Positions 44,513 through 55,410 of a stretch of 64,000 bases of DNA are shown in pieces (positions within the stretch are counted from its first letter, which is position 1; every line of letters starts with the position of its first letter). The position numbers and the translations under genes were made by a program. The stretch comes from Rosa chinensis (lineage: Eukaryota; Streptophyta; Magnoliopsida; Rosales; Rosaceae), in assembly GCF_002994745.2 (NCBI RefSeq), contig NC_037093.1, positions 15,697,555-15,761,554 on the forward strand. Reading direction: 5' to 3'. The notes below the pieces were generated by a model that saw only the letters and a program-made list of their open reading frames with translations, was not told the DNA's origin and ran no database searches.

Positions 44513-47403
44513 ACACTCACACCTAAAACAATGACAAAGAGCAAGAATCTCCGGCACGGCGTCATATTTCCAGAAGCAGCGGCAAATGGAGGAGGCGCCG
44601 ACCTAGTGGATCTGCATTGTTGGAGGAGGCACCGATGAAGACCGAAACACCGCCGTATGCCGAAACAGCTCAGGTGTTTTCAGGGTCGGCGGTGAGGGCC
44701 TCGACGGTGATTGCCGCCTTCTCTTTCAATTTGGTAGCCCCGAATTCGAACACCGCCTTGCGCGACTCATTGTTTTGCGGCGGCGAGGGGGGAGACTGTG
44801 GAGGTGGACTTGTCTAGTGGAGCACGCCAGATCTGAGCAGCAGGTCAAGGTCGCGGAGCTGGTAGGTGAGGGACGCGGCGGCCATGTCGAGGTCGTTCTA
44901 CATGTAGAGCATCCCGCCGGTGAACGATCGGGGCTGAAGCTCGAATTGACCTTCACATTGACTTAGGCGGAAGTCTCCTGTTCATTGGGCCGGACCCGGG
45001 CCAGGAAGGCCCAGAATGAGCTTCCGATGAATGTGAACCTTAAGAGATTGAAGAAGGAGGCGATAAGCGAAGGTCACGGAAGACGAATTGAAGAACGGTG
45101 TTGTGGAGATGGCTATGGATAATGAGCAAAACGTTGGGTCTGTTGGTAATGAAGATGAGGCTAAGCAGAGAGTTTTTTTTTTTTTTGATAGAGGAGAGAG
45201 AATTGGAAACCAATTTACTAATGAAGATAATGTAAACTTTTATTGGTTTTTATTGGGGGCAATGATATGATTATTGAGGGCAATAATATGTTTTTTGGGA
45301 GGCAATAATATGACTATTAAGGGGTAATAATATGACTATTGGGGGGCAAAAATATGATTACTGGGTATTATTAGGGGGCAATAAAATCGGCCGCCTGAAT
45401 CTGGTAGCCGGATACGGGATTCCGGTTACCGGTTGCCGGATTCCGGTCACCGGAGTCCGGCAAGGTTTCCGATGACTTCTCACTCTAAGTGACAAAGAAG
45501 TAGAGGGCAAAATTATCCCAAAAATAAATAAAAAGGAATTAAAAAAATACTTAATTGGGTATTAGGGAAATAATCTCTTAGAGTGTTTGGGTAAGGGGGC
45601 AATTTTTAAGTTAAAATTAAGTAAATGATCATTTCCTCTATTTATTATGAGAAGAACTTGTTTAATTTGACCTAATTGCTATTTCTTATTAGGGAACGGA
45701 TAAAATTAAAGGCATCGTGGTGAGACGAAGAAGTTGGTCATCACGAACGATATGGTTGAACAGCGGAAGCTTCACAAACTTGAAAAATCTGCAAATTTTT
45801 ATAGTCGATAATTATGTGCTTCATGGAGAGAGCGTGGATTATCTCCCCAACAAGTTGAGGGTGTTTGACTGGATGGATTGTTCATTACGATCGTCGCCAA
45901 CGAATTTTAATCCAAGGGAACTCGTTATGCTGCACGTGCGTGGGCCCTGCACGACTCCACTGGTGGACGAGGGATTCAGGGTATTTGAAAGAATTTGATC
46001 GCTTTTTACACATATTGCTACATTTTAACTTATCATTTCAACCTTTTTAATTCGGTTCTCTTTCTCCCAAACAGAATATGCGATATTTGAAATCTGTCAA
46101 ATTGCGGGACCTTGATGGTCTAACAAGAATTCCCGACTTGTCTGGATTAACAAGTTTACAGTATTTGGAGCTATTTAATTGTGATGATTTAGTTGAAGTT
46201 CATCCTTCGGTTGGCCGTCTCGATAAGCTTGTCGTTTTGAAACTCACCCATTGTTACAAGCTCCAGATGTTTCAAGGGAGGATCAACTTGAAATCTTTGG
46301 AAACTCTGGATCTATCTGGTTGCTGGAATCTTAAGTTGTTTCCTGAAATTGTGGGAGACATGAAGTCTTTGAATCGCCTGGATCTATGTGGGACTGGCAT
46401 CGAAGAGTTACCTTGCTCAGTTGGAAATCTCACTGGCCTTAAATCCTTGTCTCTAAATAGCTGCCATAATCTTACAAATGTACCATCGAGCATTTTCTAT
46501 GGATTGCAACGTCTGGAGGTTCTTGATCTACAGTGCTGCTATAAGCTTGGTACATTTCCAACAAAGTCAGAATCACTTCCTCCTCCACCGGTCTTTACAA
46601 CTAACCTGACGAGATTACAAGTTCGTTTGGGCCATTGCGACCGGCTTAAAGAAATTTCAGAATTTCCACGAGAAATAGATGGCTTATCTGTTCCAGGTTG
46701 TGGGTCATTGGAAAGAATTTCAAAGTTGTCAAAAATTTTGGAGGGTAAAGATTCAAAAATGTTCGGTCGGTTGAACTTGACTAACTGCAAGAGACTCTGC
46801 GACAATCTGGCTCGTGGAGTTGAAGTTGACAAGCGACTATTTCATGTGGCCAAGAAGAGAAAGAAGATGACACCATCACCGTTTGCGGGAACCAAAGAAT
46901 TGATGGGAGAGGCAGACAAATTGACGTCTCTGTTGACTCTTTTTTTCGCTTGTGCGAGATCTGAAGAATTCCAAGTAGAATTTCCTGCATGTGTTCCGAT
47001 TCCAAACTGGTTCACCTGCCGTCAGGATGTGAATTGGGATGTGAATGGTAAAGTGATAAATAAAGAGCATGAGTTTTGCATTGAAATTCCTCAAAACTCC
47101 AATTGGGACAACAAAGGGTTGGCTCTCTGTATTCAATCGTGTTTTTTTGAGGTCACTCATTTTGTTTACATCAATGGAATACAGTTTGATGAGAAATTCA
47201 TGTGGAACGACGAAGTGTGGGTGCATTATATTCCATTGGTTACAGTAATAAGGAGGTTCAGTGAGTGTGGGATGCCGCCACCACCTGATATGTTTCGAGT
47301 TATGTTTCGTCTTGAAGAAAGTTCTCATGTTGTAAGAAAAACACCTTTGGGGGGAAGTTGGGGAGTCCACTTGATCGAAGATTTGGAAGGAGAAGGCCGA
47401 TGA
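42333..47403 (+). CDS. TIR-NBS-LRR disease-resistance protein (TNL)
   Basis: There are four exons: 42333-42850, 43104-44205, 45693-45980 and 46075-47403. Phases agree and give 1078 residues. After a poly-Ser N-terminus, the TIR domain (about 30-170) begins HDVFLSFRGADTRNNF. It has SANYASSKWCLDEL with the Glu that acts in NADase-type TIRs. The NB-ARC (about 175-540) has P-loop GIGGIGKTTLA (about 228), kinase-2 VLLVLDDVD, RNBS-B SRIIITTRD, GLPL-like GIPLVLEVLGSDL and MHD in WMHDLIESMG. Only about five to six LRRs follow, then a C-JID-like tail (CVPIPNWFTCRQD). TNLs sense pathogen effectors in the cytoplasm or nucleus and signal through TIR NADase products and EDS1. Intron 2 contains a MULE-like element. 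All key motifs are intact. No partner R gene is near. Confidence 0.94.
44278..44286. repeat. 9-bp target duplication TATTTATTA, left
   Basis: Exact copy of 45639-45647 at the other end of the intronic element. Nine base pairs is the signature of Mutator-like transposition. Confidence 0.88.
44456..44509. repeat. (CT)n microsatellite
   Basis: About 26 CT units inside the MULE-like element in TNL intron 2. Confidence 0.95.
44630..44960 (-). pseudogene. Possible captured gene fragment inside the MULE-like element
   Basis: On the minus strand one frame stays readable over about 330 bases apart from three stops. It shows MAAASLTYQLRDLDLLLRSG and further on NESRKAVFEFGATKLKEK and AITVEALTADPENT. 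GC content is far above that of the element ends and the intron. The text looks like a spliced coding piece of a normal plant gene, as in Pack-MULEs. I do not recognise the parent gene. Confidence 0.4.
45639..45647. repeat. 9-bp target duplication TATTTATTA, right
   Basis: Exact match to 44278-44286, directly outside the right inverted repeat. Confidence 0.88.
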
Positions 47404-48104
47404 TAGTCCAGCTGACTTCGAGTAGGTTCATTATCCTTTTCTTTTTGTGTGCTTTGAGGCTTCTTTTATATCATTCTCAAAATCAAAATCATATTTGAAT
47501 CAAAAACGCATTCTGTTGTCCAACTATATGCTGATTCTGGTGCCACTGAGGATGACATTGACACACCTCAGTTACAAAACACTTACCTCGGAAGAACTAC
47601 TCCTTTGAAAACATGATGCTCGATCATCATCATACAATGTTAAGGTACTTATTCTCATTCTTTGAGATAATGGCACATACATATGGTGTATATATATCAT
47701 ATATTGTTTCTGGTTCTGAACTTGCCATGTGTAGTAGGACTAGTCCAGGTTAAACACTAAAATTTTTCTGAATTTCCTCAACTTACTTCGTTCATGAGTT
47801 CAATTTAGAGGAAATGAACAAGTGAGTCTTTGGAATCAAACCTCAAGAGCATGATTTATGGAGTTGATAAAGACCTACGCCAAGGGTCTGTATGTCTGAA
47901 TTCCTTGTCTGTTCCAGAGCAGTAAAGAGCACACATTGATCAATATTCCAGAAATAAAAGGAGAGGTATGCCAAAAGACTTAATTTAGATCTGCTAGTAA
48001 CATCCAATAAGTGGGCTGCTTATAAATTGCTCGAGATTGTATTTGGTAATTGGACCTACTCTGCACTATAGCCTTTGATTTTTGATTGTTTCTTTTTTTT
48101 GTAG
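47404..48104. other. TNL 3' flank, nothing certain
   Basis: This holds the presumed TNL 3' UTR and then AT-rich sequence. No frame of note. Some of it may belong to the duplicated SMG1 tail that follows, but I see no clear match. Confidence 0.4.
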
Positions 48105-48565
48105 GTAAAAATCCTTATGCAATGTCTGTATTAAGTTTAGTTGCGAAGGAACTAGATGCTCCAGATATGGTAATTGCTTTTTTTTTTTGGTGAATTAGTT
48201 AGCTAGTTGCTAATAATGAATTTTATTAACAATGGAACTTTTGTGTGTATTCAGAGCAAGTGGATTATGTACTTCATTAGCAAGCAAGGTTGGACCTATC
48301 ATGGATTTCATTCATTTTGAGACACACCTCAAGAGGGTTTGGTCTCTTTGCAGCTTTGGTGGCATAGTGAATCCCGGTCCTCTTCTCTAGTCAATTGTCA
48401 CTATCCCATTCGCGAGTGTAATGGATTCTGTTTCATAAGTTTACTTCCAATGTGAGTGCACAATCGGTCTTTGTTCTGTTGATCTTTAAAGAGTAATACT
48501 CGGAAAGAAAATTTGCCTACTAAAGGCAGCCTTTGTTCAGCCAGGTTGTCTAGACCTTCTTGGTT
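48105..48565 (+). pseudogene. Degenerate copy A of the SMG1 3' end
   Basis: TAGGTAAAAATCCTTATGCA at 48104-48123 matches the acceptor and start of SMG1 exon 14 at 39500. It encodes GKNPYAMSVL, then KELDAPDM in place of KLDGRDIS. The last-exon counterpart at about 48245-48310 still has AAGTGGATTATGTACTT and AAGGTTGGAC before TGGATTT. Most of the FATC helix between them is deleted. Counterparts of the SMG1 3' UTR follow (CAATTGTCACTATC, CCAATGTGAGTG). No upstream SMG1 exon is present, so this is a broken 3' piece only. Confidence 0.82.
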
Positions 48566-49099
48566 CTAGTGTCGACCTGCTATTAGTTCATCACTCTTTT
48601 CGCTTATTTTCATTTTCTTTTAGTATAGAAAGTAATGTTTGTGAGTTAATTTACCTGTTACTGTGAAGTTAGTGATGAATAATCAGATTAAGATGAGAGG
48701 AGAACAGCATTTGGGCCTCTTAAGAAGAAGGCAAGACATTCCTCTAGAAAGTTTGAGTTATCCTTGATAAAAAGGTTCTAAGGGGCAGAGTAATGTCTGC
48801 CCAGATTGAGGACACTGATGCAGAAGAGTTGGCAGCGGGTGGAAGCATTTGACCAAGAGCTTATATTGGAACAACATGGTGATCAACATATAAGATGCTA
48901 CACTTGAGTAAGGAATTTTCTGCTCAACTATGGTACTGATTTCTCCTTCAATTGGGGCTTTTAGTGGAGACGGTCTTGTTTGACTACTTCTAAACTTCTT
49001 TCTTTTGTTTGTTTTGTAGACAGACTGATCTAATCACTGGGATGCCAACCTGAGATTTAATTACTTTAGTACTGGGCTCTACTCTGCACTCATCTTTGT

Positions 49100-49765
49100 A
49101 ACTTCTGATATTTGACAAGGTGAAAATCAGCAATGCTGTCGTCTTAAGGCAAGGTAAGATGAATCTAGAGATCTGGTCAAGACAATACTGAGTCACTGAG
49201 TTTAGGTAACTTCTTTTTCTAGGAGCTACTAGGACAGACAATCTTTGCTATATATATTAAAGGTTGGTCTTCTGGATTTGTACTTTTGAAGGTGCTGTCT
49301 CCTAATTATATATGTGCAATGATCTATGTAGAATGCATTGTAAAGTGCTTTCAAGAAGATTTTGGATTCTTGGTAGCAGCCTTGCTTGGTTTATTACATC
49401 CCTACTTTTCCAGTCAATTCTCACCATTACCAGAAGCAGTCTGAAAATGCCAATATGGATTCTGCATCGTACATCTGCTTACCAATGTGAGTACACTCTT
49501 ATTCTTTGTTCAACACTGTTATTTTTTATTCTGTTGCAGTTTGTCATTGCAATTCTTTCTTCCACAGTTACTGTAGGTCTTTGATAGTAATATATGTTCA
49601 GCAAGGTTGTCCAGTCCTTTTGGCAATCGTTGATTTTGGCTGTCTACCTCTGTGTGTAGGCAATCAGTTCGATTTTGCACAGCTTGTGTCTCAGAGAGAC
49701 CATGATCTTACATTTGCAGTAGGAATACCAAACCTACACGACTACTATAAAAACTCAATGTAGGC
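49100..49765 (+). pseudogene. Degenerate copy B of the SMG1 last exon and 3' UTR
   Basis: ACTAGGACAGACAATCTTTGC at about 49228-49248 corresponds to SMG1 39700-39727 (CACTAGTGTAGACAATCTTTG). AAGGTTGGTCTTCTGGATTTG corresponds to the GWTPWI end. Downstream, AAAGTGCTTTCAAGAAGATTT, TACCAATGTGAGT and AGGCAATCAGTTCGATTTTGC match the SMG1 3' flank at 40267, 40400 and 40561 in the same order and with similar spacing. The reading frame is lost. Confidence 0.8.
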
Positions 49766-51089
49766 CAAACCTCCAACACAAATTGTCCCAACTGGTGCAT
49801 GGTTAACATTGACAGAATGTTACAGCTCTCTCTGGAAGAATTGATGCGTGAGAATTATCACGGACTTAAGCAATTGGATCGAAGGTTTTGCTGTAAGCCT
49901 TGCTTTTGGTACAATCATGAAAGCTGAAGTCCGGGGTTTATTCAAGGTTCTTCTTATTCCAGCATATTAACTGCAAAGAGCCTATTCTGTTACACTAGCT
50001 GGGACATCTCAGTGACTCATGTCTAGCTACAAGGAAGTTAATGAAACAGCAGATCACTTGCCAAGCTTGATCATCCTTACCCATTGATATGGAACTTTTG
50101 GCTAAAGATGTCTTATGGATTTGTAAAGACCGAGGTTATGCAAATCCAATGCTTGTTTCTTCCGTGGTTAGGTGCCAGACTTCAAAAAGAAAGAGAAATG
50201 CACCCTATGTAGTTGAATTTCAGATAGCTTTGTGTGCCACATGAACTTCTTTTGATATGGAAACTGATTCCTTACCCTTTCTTCCAATACTTTTATTGTA
50301 GCTATTTTTGTGGTATATTTGGGGGAAATGTTGAGAATGCTAGAGATAGATTAAATAAACAAAGTAGATAGTATCTTGTTGGAATTTGATAATTAGCACC
50401 ATCTCATTGAACCTCTGAAGTTGAAGTCAAAACAGCCAGCTGAAAATAATAGGGTCTTGACCAAATATCCAAATTTCAGCTAACATAAACATATTTACTC
50501 CATTAAGAGACACGCTGCCCCCATTTAAAAGTAAAATGACTGTTTTGGACGAAACTTATTATAAAACTACAAGCTTGCCACTCTCTCTCTCTTCCCCTAA
50601 CTTGGACGACGGCCTCTCTCTCTGCAACTGATCTCCGGCGACTCAAACCATGACATCAGCTCACCGGATCTCTTCTTGTCCATGTCTCCGAGCCCGAGGT
50701 CTTCCCATTCATAAATCACAGGCGACCGAATTCGATCCGACCCGGCGGCGATTAGATTGGATTCCGGCGTCGGCAAATCCAATCTATTCTTTAGTTTCCT
50801 GTATCGGAGCAGAACAGACCAAAGCAGAGGAGTTTGTATTACAAGAAGAAGCAGAGAGATCGGCGAACGAATCGTGAGGAATCAGAGGAGTTCCAAAACA
50901 AGTAGGCACGATCTAATTTTAATGATATATCATCCTTTGTTACAAATTGAAGCTGATTGATATTGATTTTTGTCACCTGTTAAGAATTTGCAAGTTCCGT
51001 ATAGCAGACATGTAATTAAGCATTTAAACTTTCTTCAATTTTGATTTCCCAGATCGCCTGCACGGTAATAATGCTAGTTCGTTGATTAT
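49766..51089. other. Unassigned region left of the copia element
   Basis: No feature is certain. 50580-50880 is GC-richer, with CT-rich leader-like sequence and short open frames on both strands (for example 50597-50782 minus, 61 codons; 50650-50877 plus, 75 codons). It could be the first exon of a lost gene, but no motif supports it. Confidence 0.3.
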
Positions 51090-51353
51090 TGTAGAGACTG
51101 GAAACGTAATCGTAAAGAAACCAAACTCAAACTGGATGGAAATCTCTTCCTTTATTCAATCAGTTCAGGCTCCATAAATAGCCTCAAACACTAACAAGTA
51201 ACAACTTAAGCTAAAAAAATGAACACGTTTTAGCTACATACAGTCACGTGCAAAACAGAAAACAAATACGAATTCAAACTAAAACTGAATCCTAGAAACT
51301 AGGACATTATTCAACTGAATGACAAAACCTTACGAACAAGTCAAAACCCTTCA
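51090..51353 (-). repeat. 3' LTR of the copia element (264 bp)
   Basis: It begins TGTAGAGACTGGAAACGTAAT and ends CCCTTCA, giving TG...CA. On the minus strand it is preceded by AAGGGAGGGAAT, the purine tract at 51354-51365. The first 21 bases recur at 55390. Confidence 0.82.
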
Positions 51354-51385
51354 ATTCCCTCCCTTAAGCTAATGCAGTAAACAAT

Positions 51386-53413
51386 TTAGCTTATATCAGT
51401 GACATCACACATTCCTAACTTGCTCCTGAGCCTTTGAAAGGTGTCGAACTTCAATGGTTTTGTCATGATATCAGCCAACTGATTGCAACTTCCACAATGG
51501 ACGAGAGAAATTGAACCTTCTTTAGTGAGATCTCTGAGGAAATTGTACCTTACATGGATGTGTTTGCTTCGACCATGAAGCACTGGGTTCTTGGAAAGTT
51601 TGATGGAGGAGCTGTTGTCACAGTTGATGCTGATACAGCCCTCCTCATGTCCGAGCTCCTTCAAGATCTTCTTTAACCATATCGCCTGACATGCACACAT
51701 AGTTGCAGCAACAAACTCGGCTTCGGTTATTGACAAGGTCACAATCGGCTGCTTTTTAGAACTCCATGAAATAGCTCCAGAGCTTAACAAGAAAACATAA
51801 CCACTTGTGCTTTTGCTATCCTCCATGTCCCCAGCATAGTCACTGTCAGTGAATGCCATGAACCTGTCATCTCCACCATTCTTGTAATATATGCCATAGT
51901 TCACAGTCCCTTTCAGGTATCTAAGAACTCTCTTTGCCGCCTGTAAATGCAGCTCAGTGGGTTTCGCCATAAATCTGCTTATAAGGCTGGTCACAAACAT
52001 TAAGTCCGGCCTGGTTGCTGTCAGGTACATCAAGCTGCCTACAAGCTGCTTGAAGTAGGTCTCATCGATCACAACTCCATCTTTGTCTCTTCCAATTTTG
52101 AACCCCGGTACCATAGGACTGTTAACTTCATTGCTTTCTATCATTCCGAATCTTCTTAGAACCTCCTGTGCATATTTCCTCTGATAGATGAAAATACCTT
52201 CTTCCTTTTGTAAGACTTCAATACCAAGGAAATAACTCATACTTCCCAAGTCAGTCATGTCAAACTCTCTCATCATAGAATTTTTAAACTCAAGCATCAA
52301 ATCAGCATCATTACCAGTATAGATTAAATCATCAACGTACAGACTTACAATGATGATTTTACCTCCACCTCCTTGCTTTGTGAACAAAGTTTGTTCACTC
52401 TCACATCTTTGAAATCCTTCATTGACAAAATGAGACTCTATACGACTGAACCAAGCTCAAGGAGCTTGTTTCAGACCGTACAAAGCTTTGTGCAGTTGAT
52501 ACACCATGTGCTCCTTGCCCTTCTTCTCATATCCTTTAGGCTGCTCAATAAACACTTTCTCAATCAAATCTCCGTGCAAGAAAGCAGATTTAACGTCTAG
52601 TTGAGAGATCCTCAGCCCTTTTGAGCAGCTAAAGCAATGATGGTCCTTACTGTGTCTAGTCTTGCTACAGATGCAAAGACTTCTGAGTAATCAATCCCCT
52701 CCTTTTGTGAGTAACCCTTTGCTACCATGCGCTTTGTACTTGATCACTGCTCCTTGCTCATCACGCTTGGTTTTATAGATCCATTTCACCCCAATTTTCT
52801 TGGTCCCCTCTGGTAAGTCCGTGAGGGTCCAAGTCTTGTTCTTTTTGATTGAGTTGATTTCAAAATCCATAGCCTGCCGCCACTTTTCTTCTTGCACTGC
52901 ATCTTCAAAGAAAGTACGGTCTTCACCCGTGACATCTTGCACCATATAAGATTCATCCTCACTCAACCCTTCACCACTCTCATAATCCTCCATCCAGGTA
53001 GGTCTTCTTCTCACCCTCCCTTCATCTACGCCACTTGCTACAGACTCATCTATTCCTTCATTCCCATTTTCTTCTCCTGTTTCTTCTCCCTCACTCACAT
53101 CATCATCATCACTCCATTTTAAATCTACTGAAATTTGCTGCTCATATGTGTCACCCCACTCCCACATCTTTTCTTCTTCGAAAACAACATCCTTGCTCAC
53201 CACTATTCTTTTTGCACTAGGGTCAAACAACCTGTACCCTTTAGATTTTTCACTCACCCCCAATAGAATACAGGTAAAGCTTTTGTTATCTAACTTACCT
53301 CTTCTTGCATCCGGAATGTGCACGTGTGCAATGCTTCCCCAAACCCGAAAGTGATCCACAGAAGGTTTGATTCCACTCCATGCCTCTTGGGGTGTGACAT
53401 CTTTTACTGCCAA
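51386..53413 (-). pseudogene. Copia reverse transcriptase and RNase H
   Basis: The segment 52691-53413 holds the end of integrase and the start of RT (PQEAWSGIKPSVDHFRVWGS, then TWTLTDLPEGTKKIGVKWIY). After shifts in 52388-52690 the segment 51386-52387 continues with the catalytic box in VSLYVDDLIYTGND, then FDMTDLGSMSYFLGIEV, and RNase H with FTDSDYAGDMEDSKSTSGY and KHIHVRYNFLRD. The YVDD motif is intact, but frameshifts separate it from the RT start. Confidence 0.9.
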
Positions 53414-53443
53414 GGTAGGACATCTATTCAGTATGTAGAAGGT

Positions 53444-55321
53444 CTACATTACAGCTTCAGGCCAAAATGTTTTTGGGGCTTTCTTGGCGGATAACATTGA
53501 TCGAATCATGCTCATCACAGTTCGATTCTTCCTCTCGGCCACGCCATTTTGTTGTGGCGTATAGGCTGTGGTGAGCTGCCTCTTGATTCCTTGCTCTTTA
53601 CAGAAGTTGTTGAACTCATGAGATGTAAATTCTCCTCCTCTATCTGTCCTTAAGCACTTGATAAACATCTCTGCTTCCTTCTCAATCATCTTCTTGAAGT
53701 TTTTGAAGCTGTTTAGTGCCTCAGATTTTTCACACAAAAGATACACCCATGCCCTACGACTAAAGTCATCAATAAAACATAAGATATACCTCTTGCCACT
53801 GTTGGATGTGGGAGAAATAGGCCCGCAGATATCTGCATGGATCAACTCAAGAACTTGACTTGCCCTCCAGGTGCTTCGTTTTGGTAGGGCATTCCTGTGT
53901 TGCTTCCCATTTAGGCAATCTGTGCTAGTAGTCTTCGAATCTTCAAGCTGGGGTAGTCCATGAACCATCTTCTTAGATTGCAAGGTTCTTAAACCTTTGT
54001 AACTTAGATATCCGTACCTCTGGTGCCATAAGTGAGTTAAGTCAGAGCTGCTTGTGTGAAGACATTTTTCGAGCTGAGCATTTGAGGTTTGAGTTTCAGC
54101 TAACATGATAAACATGCGATTCACACTCATTTTGCTTTGAGCAATCTGTCCTCGGTGTGGATGATAAATGTTACAGGTGCCATTTTGAATCAAAATCGAT
54201 AGGCCTCTCTCTTGAAGTTGCCTGATGCTCAAGAGATTGTTCCTAAGGTCTGGAACAAAATATACTTCTCCAACAATGTAAGTAGCACCATTTAAAACAA
54301 GTTTCACACTTCCCTTTCCAGTAACATGCATTCTAGAATTATTTCCAAGTTTTACTGAATGTTTAAAGTTTACATCCAAACTTGAAAACATACCTCTATC
54401 TCCACACATGTGATTAGAGCACCCAGAGTCCAAGAACCAAGCATCCTGTCTTTTTGCATTATGCATCTCCACATATGCCATTAAGAGCAGGTCATCTTCT
54501 TCTTCTAGTTGGGCGTAGTTTGCCTCCTTGTTCCATTTTGGGCACTCGTATTGAAAGTGACCAAGGTTGTGGCATTTGAAACATTCCACTGTTGCCTTAT
54601 TGAAAGTCTTCCTTCCTCTCCCTCGACCTCTTCCTCTGAGAACTATTCTTCCTCTGCCTCTCATGTTTGCTCGATCTTCCACTTTTAAGACTTGATCATA
54701 GTCTTCTCTGTTCAACCTCTGGAACTTCTCCTCGTGAACCACTAACGAGCTTTGCAATTCATCAATGGATATGGCGTCAATGTCTCTTGACTCCTCAATG
54801 GACACCACCACATAGGTGAACCTCTCAGTTAGGGTTCTTAAAATCTTCTCCACTATCTTCGAATCCGGCATGTCTTCACCGTTGCTCCTCATTTTGTTGG
54901 AGACAGTCATCACCCTAGCAAAATACTCCGTGATGGTTTCACCATTCTTCATCTCAAGCACTTCAAATTCTCTTCTTAGTGACTGACGAAGGGACTTCTT
55001 CACTCTGTCATTCCCTTCGAATTTCTTCTTCATGGAGTTCCAAACAATCTTGGCAGTGCGTCGATCTAGGATCTATTCGAAGGTTGTTCTATCAATGGCT
55101 TGATAGAGATAGTGTTTCACCTGATGATCTTTGGTTCTGGCATCTTCTAGCTGTGTTTGCTGTGCCTCAGTCAGCAAGACTCCTTCTCTTGGCTCCTCGA
55201 AGCCATTCTCCACCAAACTCCATAGGCCCTTTGCTCTGAGCAAATTCTCCATCAGCTCGCTCCAGTGATCATAATGACAGTCGAAGTGAGGAATCCTAGC
55301 CAAGCTCTTCTCCTCGCTCAT
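53444..55321 (-). pseudogene. Copia gag, protease and integrase
   Basis: Gag opens at 55321 (MSEEKSLARIPHFDCHYDHW). It meets one TAG near 55073 and then stays open from about 55070 to 53444, where a second TAG breaks the frame. The zinc knuckle CFKCHNLGHFQYEC lies near 54570. The protease shows WFLDSGCSNHM. Integrase has HLWHQRYGYLSYKGL, the core IDDFSRRAWVYLLCEKSEAL with one Asp, RTDRGGEFTS, and NGVAERKNRTVM with the Glu. The second CXXC cysteine pair of the zinc site is changed (TDCLNGKQH). Both TAGs look like single-base changes. Confidence 0.9.
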
Positions 55322-55373
55322 CTCTCTCTCTCTAAGCTACTGCTTATCACACCTTTTCCTCAGGTCCAGTGGG

Positions 55374-55386
55374 GGCTCTGATACCA
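55374..55386 (-). promoter_or_regulatory. Primer binding site of the copia element
   Basis: On the minus strand CTGGTATCAGAGC follows the LTR remnant. TGGTATCAGAGC is complementary to the 3' end of plant initiator tRNA-Met, the usual copia primer. Confidence 0.88.
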
Positions 55387-55410
55387 GTTTGTAGAGACTG
55401 GAAATGTAAT

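Larger units (their letters stand above)
44287..45638. mobile_element. Non-autonomous MULE-like element in TNL intron 2
   Basis: A 1352-bp insertion flanked by perfect 9-bp repeats TATTTATTA. The ends form imperfect inverted repeats of roughly 85 bp: the left reads GGGG--GTGACCACTTACCCAATTT and later TAAAAATTGCCCACTTAC. The complement of the right end gives GAGG--ATGATCATTTACTTAATTTT and TAAAAATTGCCCCCTTAC. No transposase frame is present. Inside lie a (CT)n tract at about 44456-44509, a GC-rich segment (44550-45110) and GGGCAATAATATGA-like short repeats at 45250-45380. The last part is an array of CCGGTCACCGG-like words. A truncated relative lies at 55411-56102. Confidence 0.85.
51090..55410 (-). 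mobile_element. Ty1/copia LTR retrotransposon, decayed, 5' LTR truncated
   Basis: A minus-strand copia element with a 3' LTR at 51090-51353, a purine tract, pol and gag frames, and a PBS at 55374-55386. It has only the innermost 21 bases of the 5' LTR (55390-55410). From high to low coordinates the order is gag, protease, integrase, RT and RNase H, which is the Ty1/copia order. Several stops and shifts disable it. No target duplication can be checked because the right end is lost. Confidence 0.9.

Noticed and set aside
44617..44966. Plus-strand frames inside the intronic MULE considered as an extra TNL exon
   Set aside because: They lie inside an element bounded by target duplications. The TNL frame joins perfectly from 44205 to 45693 without them.
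50597..50877. Overlapping short frames on both strands before the copia element
   Set aside because: The leader-like CT-rich sequence is suggestive, but neither frame has a motif or a convincing continuation.
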